Below, piece after piece: positions 34,076 to 43,709 of a stretch of DNA of 64,000 nt. A program made the position numbers and the translations under genes. Every line of letters starts with the position of its first letter. Position 1 is the first letter of the stretch. The stretch lies in assembly GCF_003576645.1 (NCBI RefSeq), contig NC_044925.1, positions 7,721,482 through 7,785,481 of the forward strand, written 5' to 3'. Origin of the DNA: Ipomoea triloba. Lineage: Eukaryota; Streptophyta; Magnoliopsida; Solanales; Convolvulaceae. The notes beneath the pieces were generated by a model. The model saw only the letters and a list, made by a program, of their open reading frames with translations. It made no database searches and had not been told where the DNA came from.

Positions 34076-35334
34076 GAGTGAATGCCTTTTTTGGTCCTAC
34101 TGTTATTGGCGCTTTTCCAATTTTAGTCCGCTTTAGTTATTTTTGCCACATTGAGTCCACAGTTATTAAACGTGTTCCACTTTTGGTCCAGCGTTAAGTA
34201 TTCCGTCTAATGGCCGTTGGAGGGAGGGCTACTTTCGTCTTTTTACTCTGGTTTCCTCCTTTTACTCTGGTCGCCGCCCAGTTCCTCATCATTGAACGTG
34301 GAAGCTCCGGCATTCTTCTATTGCTCGCGATTCTTGCCCTCATTGTGATGCTTCCGCTAAATATGTACGCTGGGAAGGCTCCAATTGCTTATCAGTTCTC
34401 CAAAACTACTATCAATCATATAGAAAAAGGTCTGCCTTTGCTCTGGATTCACTTTATATTTGTTGTAGTTGTCGTTTTCTTCATGCATCACGGTATAAAT
34501 CAACTTCAACTAAGGTTGAAAGTAACTAGGCTTAGAGGTGTGTATGGTAATCCGAGTCAATCAAGTGCAAATTCTAGTGCGCCCCTGGCAACTGACATAT
34601 ATTGAAATCATCTGGGATCTACAAAGTTCTCGCTGAAATTGCGCAGGGTGTTTGTAAATACATGCCTGCTGTTGATGCTTTTGCTTTGCAGTTCCCCCCT
34701 TGCTATCATTAGTGCCATTGAGAGTGCATGGAGAATAATTAATGCAAAGGCAATGGATAATGCGCAGATGTGGCTTGCTTGGGTGCAGAGCTCAAGTTGG
34801 TTTGCGGCCATAGTCTTTCAGTTTCTGCCTAATGTTCTTATTTTTGTTAGCATGTACATCATCATCCCATCAGCTCACATTTATCTTTCTAAATTTGAAT
34901 GACATCTTATTGTGTTTGGAGAGCTAAGAGCGGCATTATTGAAAATGTCTGGAGAGCAAGAGCGGTGTCGGCACCACAGTGGTGGGCGATCTCACCGCGG
35001 TGGCGTGCCAGGCAGCGAGGAGCTTGGAGACAATTGCGATGGGTTCAGGCATGCGCATGTGGTCGCTGTGAAGCTTAATTAAAACAAAGATAAGGAGGCA
35101 TTCGAGGGCTTCGATGGCGGAGATGTTAAGCAGGTACTGAAAGGGTAAAGGGAGGATACCAGAGTAAAAAGACGAAAGTAGCCCTCCCTCAAACGGCCAT
35201 TAGACGGAATACTTAACGCTGGACCAAAAGTGGAACACGTTTAATAACTGTGGACTCAATGTGGCAAAAATAACTAAAGCGGACTAAAATTGGAAAAGCG
35301 CCAATAACAGTAGGACCAAAAAAGGCATTCACTC
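34076..35334. mobile_element. Pack-MULE inside the CACTA element
   Basis: Terminal inverted repeats of 177 bp (34076-34252 and 35158-35334, starting gagtgaatgccttttttggt) differ by about one base. A perfect 9-bp target duplication, aaaataatt, lies at 34067-34075 and 35335-35343. Long near-identical ends plus a 9-bp duplication identify a Mutator-like element. The interior has no transposase but carries pieces of a host membrane-protein gene, so it is a gene-capturing Pack-MULE. The high end-to-end identity suggests a fairly recent insertion. Confidence 0.96.
34282..34969 (+). pseudogene. Captured OSCA/CSC1-like channel fragments (RXW8 type)
   Basis: Two coding pieces of a calcium-permeable, stress-gated channel family protein. 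Piece one (34282-34602) reads GILLLLAILALIVMLPLNMY, AGKAPIAYQFSKTTINHIEK, PLLWIHFIFVVVVVFF, RLKVTRLRG: a transmembrane-rich N-terminal region. Piece two (34642-34969) reads [60 protein letters not shown], then FE, a TGA stop at 34900-34902 where Arg is expected, and [12 protein letters not shown]. The pieces come from separate parts of the parent protein, with the intervening cytosolic region missing. The upstream frame begins in the terminal repeat. It probably makes no working channel. Confidence 0.85.
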
Positions 35335-38300
35335 AAAATAATTGATCTAATCATTGTCGTGATTCCGTCGCATTTTGGGAGACAAAAATCGTTCTGTCAT
35401 AATGTTCATCGCCATAATCACGATGAATATTCAATCACTAAAATCATATTTCGTAACGATTATGCTAAATTATTTTTTTTTAAATATTTTGGTTATTATT
35501 ATTATTTTGTTAAAATTCTAATATTTGTATTTAAAATGTTAATATGCAAACTAAAATACAATATAATTTGTAATATAAAAGTGATACTACTTTGTAGTTC
35601 AAATATTAAATATTGTATTTAATACCAAATTCATGTCTAAACAACAATATAGTAATCCATTGAAAGAAAAATCAATATCAAGTTGATTTCGGTTATGATG
35701 AGAGTGATGATGAAGTACCGGCCCTCTCACTTTCAAGAACATCAAATCTTAGCTGCATAAAAACCATAAAAGCCTTCAAATTCTCAATCTCATCTTGCAT
35801 CTTTGCAGAACTAGCATTGTCCGATGACTGCGATGTTGATGATTCCATCGTCGTAGCGTGACGGACATGTGGGGGGTCGCATTTTCTATCGCTAATGTGT
35901 TAACATATTGACAACGAACTCGATTTTGTCGTCTCATTCTGTAGCAAAAAAAAAAAACAAAAAAAAAACTTTGCTTCCAAAAAAAAACTTTACTTAAAAA
36001 GTTAAATATTTTAGTGACGGAAAGAACGATCGTCGCAAGTTCCGTCGCCAACCTCAAACGTCAAAGCTATCTTTGCGCCAAACATCGAAACCGAATTAAT
36101 TTCTGTTGTAGATTCCAACGCTGTAGCACGACGGACATGATGGACTTCACATTTTCTGTCGTTAATGTGTTAACATATTGGCGATAGAATCATTTTGTCG
36201 TCTCATTCTGTAGCAAAAATAAAATTTAATTGAAAAATTAAATATTTTAGTGATGGAAAGAACGAGAGTCGCAAGTTCCGTTGCCAACCACAAACGTCAA
36301 ATCTATCTTTGCGCCAAACGTCGTAACAGAATTAATTTCCGTTGTTGATTCCATCGCCATAGCGCGACAGACTTGTAGGGCGTCACATTTTCTGTCGCCA
36401 CGTATCAATAGATTGGCAATAGAATTGATTTCGTCGTCCCGTTTTGTAGCAAAAATAAACTCTACTTCTAAATTTAAGTATTTTCGCAACGGAAAAAATA
36501 CTTGTCGCAATTTCGGTCGTCAACCTCCGTCGTCAATTCCTTGGTGCAAAGATAACGTGGGCATATTTTTCACTTTGCGCCAAATATCACAACATAATTT
36601 ATTCTCGTCGCTGATTCTGTCGCAAAATCGCGACGGAACCATTGGCCGTTGTCGTCATTGTGGTGACATAACTTAATTCCGTCATAAAATCCGTCACTGA
36701 AATTTGGGCGCCGAAATTTCATGGGTTTTGTCTCACTTTGCGCCAAAAATCACAACGGAATTGAATTTTGTCACCATTTCTGACGCAAATTCGTGACGGA
36801 ACACGTTTCGTCGCAAAAAACCGTCACAAATCGATAACGAATTACGTTCCGTCGCGATAATTCCGTCGCTTTTCGTGATTTTTCTTGTAGTGAAGCTTGA
36901 CATGGCTAAAGCATATGACCGAATGGAGTGGTCTTTTCTCCGCAAAATGCTTTTGGCGCTGGGATTTGCAACTGAATGGGTTAATCTCGTTATGCTGTGT
37001 GTCACCACGGTGTCATATAACATACTGGTTAATGGGGAGGTTGCTGGTCAGATTACCCCCACTCGTGGTATTAGGCAGGGTGACCCGCTCTCACCGTATT
37101 TGTTTATTATTTGTGCAGAGGGGCTCTCTTTGTTGCTACAGAAGGCTGAGTCACGTGGTTTGTTTCATGGTTGTAGGGTTGCTAGAGGGGCACCTTCGGT
37201 CTCACATTTATTTTTCGCAGATGATAGCCTCTTGTTTTTCAAAGCAACTAGTCAAGAAGCTGGAGTGCTTAAACAATGTTTGAATGAATATGAGAGTATG
37301 TCTAGGCAAGTAGTGAATTTTCACAAATCTAGTGTGTGTTTTAGTAGGAACACTACCGAAGTAGGCAGGGAAGAGGTGGCATCGGTTTTAGGGGTCATTC
37401 AGGCCACCAACTTTGGTAAATACCTGGGCTTGCCTTCATTTGTAGGGAGAAATAAGAAAGCTGTTTTCTCTTATATTGAGGATAAAATACGACACAGGAT
37501 TGGTTTGTGGAACAAGAGACTTCTGTCCCAGGCAGGTAAGGAAGTTTTGTTGAAAAGTGTGGCTCAATCAATGCCAACCTTTTCGATGAGTGTTTTCTTA
37601 CTACCTGACTCAGTGTGTGTGTCTATTGAAAGGGCTATGAATCGCTATTGGTGGGGGTCAGGAGCCGAAAGGGATATTCACTAGAAAGCCTGGGATCGTT
37701 TATGTGTCCCTAAAAAATATGGAGGGCTAGGTTTCAAGGAGTTGAGAGCTTTCAATTTGGCATTGTTGGGCAAACAGGCCTGGCGCTTCCTAACTATGCC
37801 TCATTCACTTGTGGCAAGAATATATAAGGCTAGGTACTTCCCAAGATCCTCCATTATTGATGCTACCACGGGCAATTGCCCAAGCTTCTGCTGGCACAGT
37901 ATCATGGCCTCCCATGAGTTGATCTGTAAAGGGATCAGGAGAAGAGTAGGGAATGATGCAACCACCTTAATTTAGGGTCACCCCTGGATGCCGGATGAGT
38001 CTTCCCCAATGATTCACACTGATATGCCGCCCCAGCTTGCAGGTTCCCTAGTGTCTGGCCTGATTAACCAAGATTCTAATACTTGGGACCTGGAGATCAT
38101 ACGTGATATTTTTGTGCCCACTGATGTGGAGCGCATTTTGAAAATCCCAATCAGCCCCACCTATGAGGACACTTGGTTTTGGTATGGACATCCTACCGGT
38201 TGCTACACGGTGAAAGACGGGTACAGGAGCATTGTGGGTGATTTTGTTAATGCCCCCGGGGCTTTTGATAATTGGTTACATTTTTAGAAGATTAAAGCCC

Positions 38301-39303
38301 CACCAAAATGGAAGATCTTTATTTGGAGAGCTATCTCTAATATCATTCCCACTACTTCAAACCTAATTTTAAAGAGGGTTGATTTAGATCCCTCATGCCC
38401 AATGTGTGGTCAATACCATGAGAACACAATGCACTCCCTCCTATTGTGTGAATTTTCAACAATGGTTTAGCATGAGTCCTCTATACCCATTCATAGTGTG
38501 GTTGGGCATGATTTTTGTATGTGGTTCACTAATGCAATGCATGTTCTTAGGGAAGAAGATTTATTTTGGTTGTAGCAGTGCTGTATCACCTATGGAGAGC
38601 TCGGAATTCTGCTGTCTGGGATTGCTGCCTGCCACGGCCGAAGTCAGTATGGCACAGCGCGAAGGCGGCGGCTGCTGCTTGGCGGCAGTTCCGATCCACG
38701 TCTATTCCAGCCCAGGCGTCGGCGTTACCAGCTTTGGCCGATCAGTCCATTGCTCCGCTGCTTGGTGGTCACACTGTCTACTGTTACTTCGACGCAGGGT
38801 ATCAGCCGGCGTCAAAGAGAGCCACCGTGGGGGTTGTCCTCTACTCACCCGACGGATCATTTTTAGCTGCTCGTGGTGGACCGTTATCGAATTGTTATTC
38901 CCCGCTTATGGCTGAATCTATGGCTTGCAAGGAGGTGCTATCTTGGATCAAGGATCGTGGGATCACTTCTGTAAGATTGCACACCGATTGTTCCAATCTT
39001 CAGAGTCTGTTAACCTCGGATCAAGTCAATATCTTTTCTTATGTTGCTTTCTCTATTGACGCTTCTAGAACTATTATGTCATCTTTTAATTCTTGTTCTA
39101 TTAGTTTAGTTTCTAGAACAGCCAATCGGGCTGCTCATACTCTTGTTACTGCGGCCTTTTCACAGGCTACCACGCTCTATTGGGATTCTATCCCACCTGA
39201 CGCTATTTCAGCTTTACTATAATATACCGTTCTGCAGTTGGTTTTCAAAAAAAAAACAATTAAAACTAATTAATTTATCGTTGGACACTTGGACATAACG
39301 TTT

Positions 39304-39329
39304 CGCGCAAAGCGCATTCCTGTAACTAG
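39304..39329 (+). other. Helitron-like 3' terminus
   Basis: A gcgc-aaa-gcgc hairpin (39305-39315) is followed by ten bases and then CTAG (39326-39329) and T. This is the expected Helitron 3' end. It lies 56 bp beyond the LINE target duplication, so the LINE may have jumped into an older Helitron. The matching 5' end was not established. Confidence 0.55.
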
Positions 39330-40335
39330 TATATATATTTGTGTACCTTGAGACATGAAAAATGTTCCTTGTTCTTTTGGATTTATGCACTCACGTGATG
39401 GAAAAGAAGAAACACAAAGAAAGAAACAAAAGTTGGGGGAAGAAAACTAGGCTGCCTAAACAACCTCCCCATTATATTTTTTTTTCTTTCTCTTCTTTTC
39501 CGGAAGGGGGTAGGGGAGCCGAACTCACTCATATTATTTCCCCTCTAGCTTCTTTCTTTCGGGGGATGGAGATGGCCGACCATTTTCTTTATATGTTTAT
39601 GCGCAAATGATGCTTAGTACCTCAATAATAATTTAGTAAGCATCAATAATTAATTTATGTAATTTTTGGAGTTATAGTTATTGAAATAATTGAATATGAG
39701 AAATTTATTTTGTTTAAATGGAATTTTATGAAACTTCTAGAATATTTGGGTGTGTGTAAATATCTTGTTACATATATTTCGAATATATTTACACACATAA
39801 TTATAATGGCTGGATGGTTTGGACTTGTGATATTAAGTACGAGCTCCTTAATTAATTATATTTATAGGCGAATGCATGTACATACACATGAATTAGAGTG
39901 GTTTGGTGGTTTGGAATTGTGTTCTTGTGCATGAGGTCCTTCGTTCAAATCTTATTATTATGGTTTGATTTTTGAATATTGCACCTGTATTTATACATAA
40001 TTTGAATACATGCACACCCCCTATCCTATCTATAATAAAGCACAATCTTTTGGTGAAAAATTTTGGCTTCAATTCCCACCCAGTAAATACGGTGACGTTT
40101 TGGACGGAGGAATCTGAACGGCTGTGTTAAATACAGAATTGATTTTGGATGGCTACATTTATCAAAAGCCTGTTGGAATTACAACTGAAATCCTTTGGTT
40201 TCCCAAAAATTTTTATCAAACATTTAAACATCATGGTATCCGAACATTTTCATGATGAATTAAAATCTGAAATGACTTATGCAATTTTCAAGATTAACAT
40301 TAAATATACACAAGCTTTTATAATCCTACACAACA
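39330..40335. other. Intergenic DNA; no supported gene
   Basis: Two small open frames (39362-39610, 39710-39934) have no domain or codon support. At 40029 the sequence tctataataaagcacaatc resembles a Helitron 5' end. An open frame starting at 40149 (113 aa) runs through the putative promoter at 40336 and is probably noncoding. Confidence 0.4.
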
Positions 40336-40344
40336 CTATAAATA
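40336..40344 (+). promoter_or_regulatory. TATA box (ctataaata)
   Basis: A canonical plant TATA element lies 60 bp upstream of an ATG in strong context (aaaaaatggct), with a short CA-rich leader containing no ATG between them. The spacing fits transcription starting near 40370. Confidence 0.4.
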
Positions 40345-40395
40345 GTCCTCACAATTCGAAAGATAGCCACCACTTTGAGTTCATCATCGTAAAAA

Positions 40396-40503
40396 ATGGC
40401 TCAAAGTTGCAGGAGAACCATTCATGTATTTTCATGGCTGCGGCGGAGGAGGCAGAAGACAGCAGAATGGAGAGGAAGAGGAGGCTCTAACAATCACTCC
40501 TGA
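40396..40503 (+). CDS. Possible 35-aa Arg-rich small ORF
   Basis: The frame begins MAQSCRRTIHVFSWLRRRRQ and ends GGSNNHS at TGA 40501-40503. The only support is the TATA box 60 bp upstream and the good start context; there is no known domain. Downstream, a 26-bp motif (cagagtt.atggagccagacatgaag) is repeated at about 40565 and 40609. It could be the first exon of a longer gene, a gene piece carried by a transposon, or chance. Confidence 0.2.
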   Translation: MAQSCRRTIHVFSWLRRRRQKTAEWRGRGGSNNHS

Positions 40504-40910
40504 AAACAAGAAAAAGAAAAAAAAAAAGAAGGAATAAGCAGAGGAGAAGAATCATTGAAAGAGGCAGAGTTAATGGAGCCAGACATGAAGACAAGAAATA
40601 TGAAGAGGCAGAGTTGATGGAGCCAGACATGAAGAGGCTCTAACAAGGCTCATACCTGCTTTGTGTTCTTTGTGGATTCCAATCTCTTCTCAAATACGGT
40701 CTAATTCCATTTATTTTGGATGTCTCCAACAATGAACCTGTCAACATATTACAGGAAAATGAAGGAAAAACTTGCAAATTAACTTTTAATTGTCCGAAGC
40801 TTAACAGTGTATAGTATTTAGGAAAATGAAGGAACAACAACTTGCAAATTGAGTTTTAGTGTTCCAAAAATTTATTGACACAGCCAAGTTTTCTATTATT
40901 GAAAGCCGCA

Positions 40911-40928
40911 TATATATATATATATATA
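40911..40928. repeat. Short (TA)n microsatellite
   Basis: About nine TA units. Confidence 0.8.
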
Positions 40929-41805
40929 GAGCCTATATCACAGATAACTATATACATTCTCAAAGAGCATCTTAATATATAGGAATAAGGGTCAAATAGG
41001 TCACTGAACTACACACAAAAATGCAATTAGGCCATCGAACTAAAAAACAATGCAATTGGGTCCCTGAACTATATAAATTCATGCAATTTCATCCAAAATG
41101 ACCTGTTTTACCTGATATACCGATTACCAATCATTGAATCTCTATGTAATGAACACCTTCTATGCCATTTCTGATAGTGTATTTCCTGATAATTAGATAT
41201 AATTTCAAATCAATTAAACCATATTAAGAGTGGAGTTTTGGTATTTTAAATTTAGTTTCTCATTGTTTGTGCTTCTATATTAAACATGCCTTTTTACAAT
41301 AACAGGAGAGAAAACTAAAAGAATTTTAATCTGCTTTTTTTGTTTTTTTTCTCATTATGATACAGTAACAGTACATTCAGCTCATAGCTTTTTTTATATC
41401 TATTTTTTATAATAAATTTGTCTTATTTTTATTATAAAAAAGATAGATTTAAGATGTACTTATCTTTAACGCATCCTTCTTTCTGAATGCCGGAATAAAC
41501 CAATCTACTAACTCAACTGCCTGCATGTACTAGAAAATGAGATTTTTGACATTCTTTTTTTTTTATTCCTGTCATTTTTTGATTGAAAGTAGTTATTGAG
41601 TGACATATTAAATAGTTAGGATTTTATCTAATAACTTTAAATGAAAGTTTCATGTAGAAAATAATCTAAGCTTATTGGATCTTATGAACTGCTCTGTATA
41701 AAAAATGGACGACGAACTATTTCACAGCAATCTTGGTCTGCATGTACACATAGCAGTGTTTCAAATTGAATGTTAATGTGTAAAACTTCAATTTTGTCCC
41801 GTAAT

Positions 41806-41942
41806 AGTAAGATCTGTAAAATAAAAAACTTAGGGTTTAGATCATCTAGTAAGATCTGTAAAATAAAAAACTTAGGGTTTAGATCATCGAATTTAGTCTG
41901 TAAAATAAAAAACTTAGGGTTTAGATCATCGAATTTAGTTTG
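41806..41942. repeat. Three tandem copies of a 42-47 bp unit
   Basis: Units of the form tctgtaaaataaaaaacttagg followed by gtttagatcatc(gaattt)ag occur at about 41812, 41854 and 41897. On the minus strand each unit contains a branch-point-like ctaaac and an acceptor-like ttttttattttacag, so the repeat multiplies a potential 3' splice site. The plus-strand frame repeats KICKIKNLGFRSS. Confidence 0.85.
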
Positions 41943-42330
41943 TTTGTTTGGAGTAGAAAATGATCAATACTTACTGTTAATGGATGGAAGCTCTTTGTAT
42001 CGCCATGGTTGCCGAAGTTTAATGCTCTGATTATGAAGCTGCTATGGCGGTGTGTAGAGGATTTGCTCTTCAAATACTGACCTTAGTGAATTAACACCCA
42101 AAAGATTTATTCATACTTAGAAAAATCTGGCGGAAGGCAGAGAATGAATTGATTTCCAAATCGGTAGAGGTTGCGTTCGAAGACATGAGAGCTGAGAGGA
42201 TGAAATAGAACGGCGAAATGGTGAAGGATTGCGAAATGTTGTCCTGAAACGGGTTGGATGGCAATTTATACTTGGGCTTAGATTCTGGTTGGGCGGAAAT
42301 GGAAATGGGTTGACCAGACATGTCAAATTA

Positions 42331-43074
42331 ATTGTTTACTAAACTATTTTCAAAAAAAAAATTGTTTACTAAACTGATTAGCCCATTAATTATATATATA
42401 TATATTGCTTTTTTTTTTTTGGAAATATATATATACATTGCTATTTCTCTATGTACACATTATTTATAAGATTTCTCTATATATTCACAAAATGTTTATA
42501 ATTTATAAGATTAGTTCATACAAAAATCAATGTTCAAACACAAATGTCAATTGTAAGCTACTAGCTTATTTTAGGAGCATTACCAAACAGAGCTTATAGC
42601 TTATTAGTAGCTTAAAATAAACTATAAACTCCTAAATAAGCTTTGCCAAACAGAGCCAATAAATTGAAGACATTGCAAAGGATTTGAGAAATCTCAATTT
42701 TTTTGAAAAAAAAATGTACTTTATACATGGACAATGGTATGTGGGCCTATCTAGAGTTAGTTTTAATTTTTACACTTTTTGTAATATTTATATCAAATAT
42801 ATTTTAATGTATTGGTAATACATGAACTTATGTTTATATTAAGTTGTACATTATGACTTAATACTAATATTGTTAAATTGTCTAAAATTTATCCCATGCA
42901 TCGCACGTTTGGCATATTAGGATCAATTGTACGTTTATCATGAAATTATTAATAATGTGTAATATTCAATTTATTTTTATTAATTAATAATAATAAGTTT
43001 TGATTTTTAATTTAAATTTTAAATTCATGTATCTATTTATCTATTTATTATATTTAAATAATAAGTGGTAGAGG
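42331..43074. other. Intergenic DNA with hAT-like MITE piece
   Basis: AT-rich. The section at 42570-42660 contains two ccaaacagagc(t/c) blocks around AGCTTATT motifs, as in small hAT-like elements. At 42890, cccatgcatcgcacg resembles a decayed Helitron-type end. No gene. Confidence 0.4.
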
Positions 43075-43709
43075 TAGCATGAACGGTAGGTGATTGACGC
43101 CCGGTACTATGCGGCTCGAGTACAGCAACATTGTTCTCCTTCAATTTTGCTAATTTTCGGCAGAATTTGGTGTCATGTCCGGGATAGTTACAATAATTAC
43201 AATACCGATCAGATCGGTTACCTGAATTTCTGAACTGGTTCTGCCGACCATTTGAGGAAGCAAAACCACCTCTACCACGCCGACTGGAATCAGCCGAGCC
43301 ATTAGACCGTCATTGTGTGGCATTGGCTGTAGGCATGTGAATAGTAGAAGCGGCTTCGTTGTCTTTCAACAACCTTTCGTAGTCGGTGAGGACATCATGC
43401 AACTCACCAAACGATATTGCCTCCGTCCAGACACGGAGAGCAGCCACAATCGGATTGTATTCCTCACCAAGCTGCGTGAATATATGGATCACGAGGTCTT
43501 CTTCCGTGATCGGGCTTTGGTCAAGAGCCAAATCGTCAGCAATCGCCCGCATATCTCTCATATACGACTCAATTGACCGGTTGGCTTTTGGATTTTTGGC
43601 TAGCTTCGTTTTCAACGAAACTACACGGCCGCGAGACGCAGCGGCACAACTAGTGGACAAACGAGCCCACGCATCAGAAGCAGAAGTAGCAGATGAAATT
43701 ACCGGTTGC

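Larger units (their letters stand above)
33550..36892. mobile_element. CACTA (En/Spm) element, non-autonomous, inside the LINE
   Basis: The terminal inverted repeats read CACTACAAGAAAAATCACGA at the left and the same outward at the right (tcgtgatttttcttgtagtg). The 3-bp target duplication aag at 33547-33549 and 36893-36895 is standard for this superfamily. Subterminal zones are packed with TTCCGTCGC/GCGACGGAA repeats, the usual transposase-binding arrangement. Its 3343 bp contain no transposase. A Mutator-like element (34076-35334) is nested inside. Short open frames over the subterminal repeats are artefacts. Mobilisation would need a transposase supplied in trans. Confidence 0.96.
33022..39254 (+). 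mobile_element. 5'-truncated L1-type LINE, interrupted by a CACTA element
   Basis: A perfect 19-bp target duplication, aacaattaaaactaattaa, at 33003-33021 and 39255-39273 brackets the element, which ends in an A-run. Removing the inserted CACTA (33550-36892 plus one aag) rejoins the frame as GALK-LDMAKAYDRMEW. Domains in order: reverse transcriptase with QSAFIPNRLITDN, PTRGIRQGDPLSPYLF and the catalytic HLFFADDSLLF; zf-RVT (PPKWKIFIWRA, CPMCGQYHENTMHSLLLC); RNase H (CYFDAGY, MAESMACKEVLSW, HTDCSN). Missing are ORF1 and the endonuclease. Stops at 37682, 37973 and 38285 (each TAG where the family has Trp) and frameshifts near 33170 and 38460-38560 show that it is dead. It is about 2.9 kb without the insert. 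Confidence 0.95.
40656..42270 (-). other. Possible spliced gene or gene remnant
   Basis: Several exon-like pieces with good splice signals lie in order on the minus strand. A TATA box (tataaat near 42270) precedes ATG at 42186 (MSSNATSTDLEINSFSAFRQ) and a GTATGA donor at 42116. An exon ends at a GTAAGT donor near 41980. Acceptors ttttttattttacag near 41817-41897 precede ILLLRDKIEVLHIN and 30 more open codons. A cag acceptor at 41521 precedes AVELVDWFIPAFRKKDALK. An exon at 40656-40737 (SLLETSKINGIRPYLRRDWN), bounded by acag and gtatgag, follows. I do not recognise the protein. No continuous model was proven. The first part is repeated at 43909-44144 in an assembly duplicate. Confidence 0.25.

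Noticed and set aside
33564..36676. Several 60-130 codon frames inside the CACTA element
   Set aside because: They are composed of TTCCGTCGC subterminal repeats read in different frames. Only the captured channel pieces have protein similarity.
40149..40490. 113-codon frame
   Set aside because: It crosses the putative TATA box and leader of the small ORF, has no domain, and its codon use looks random.
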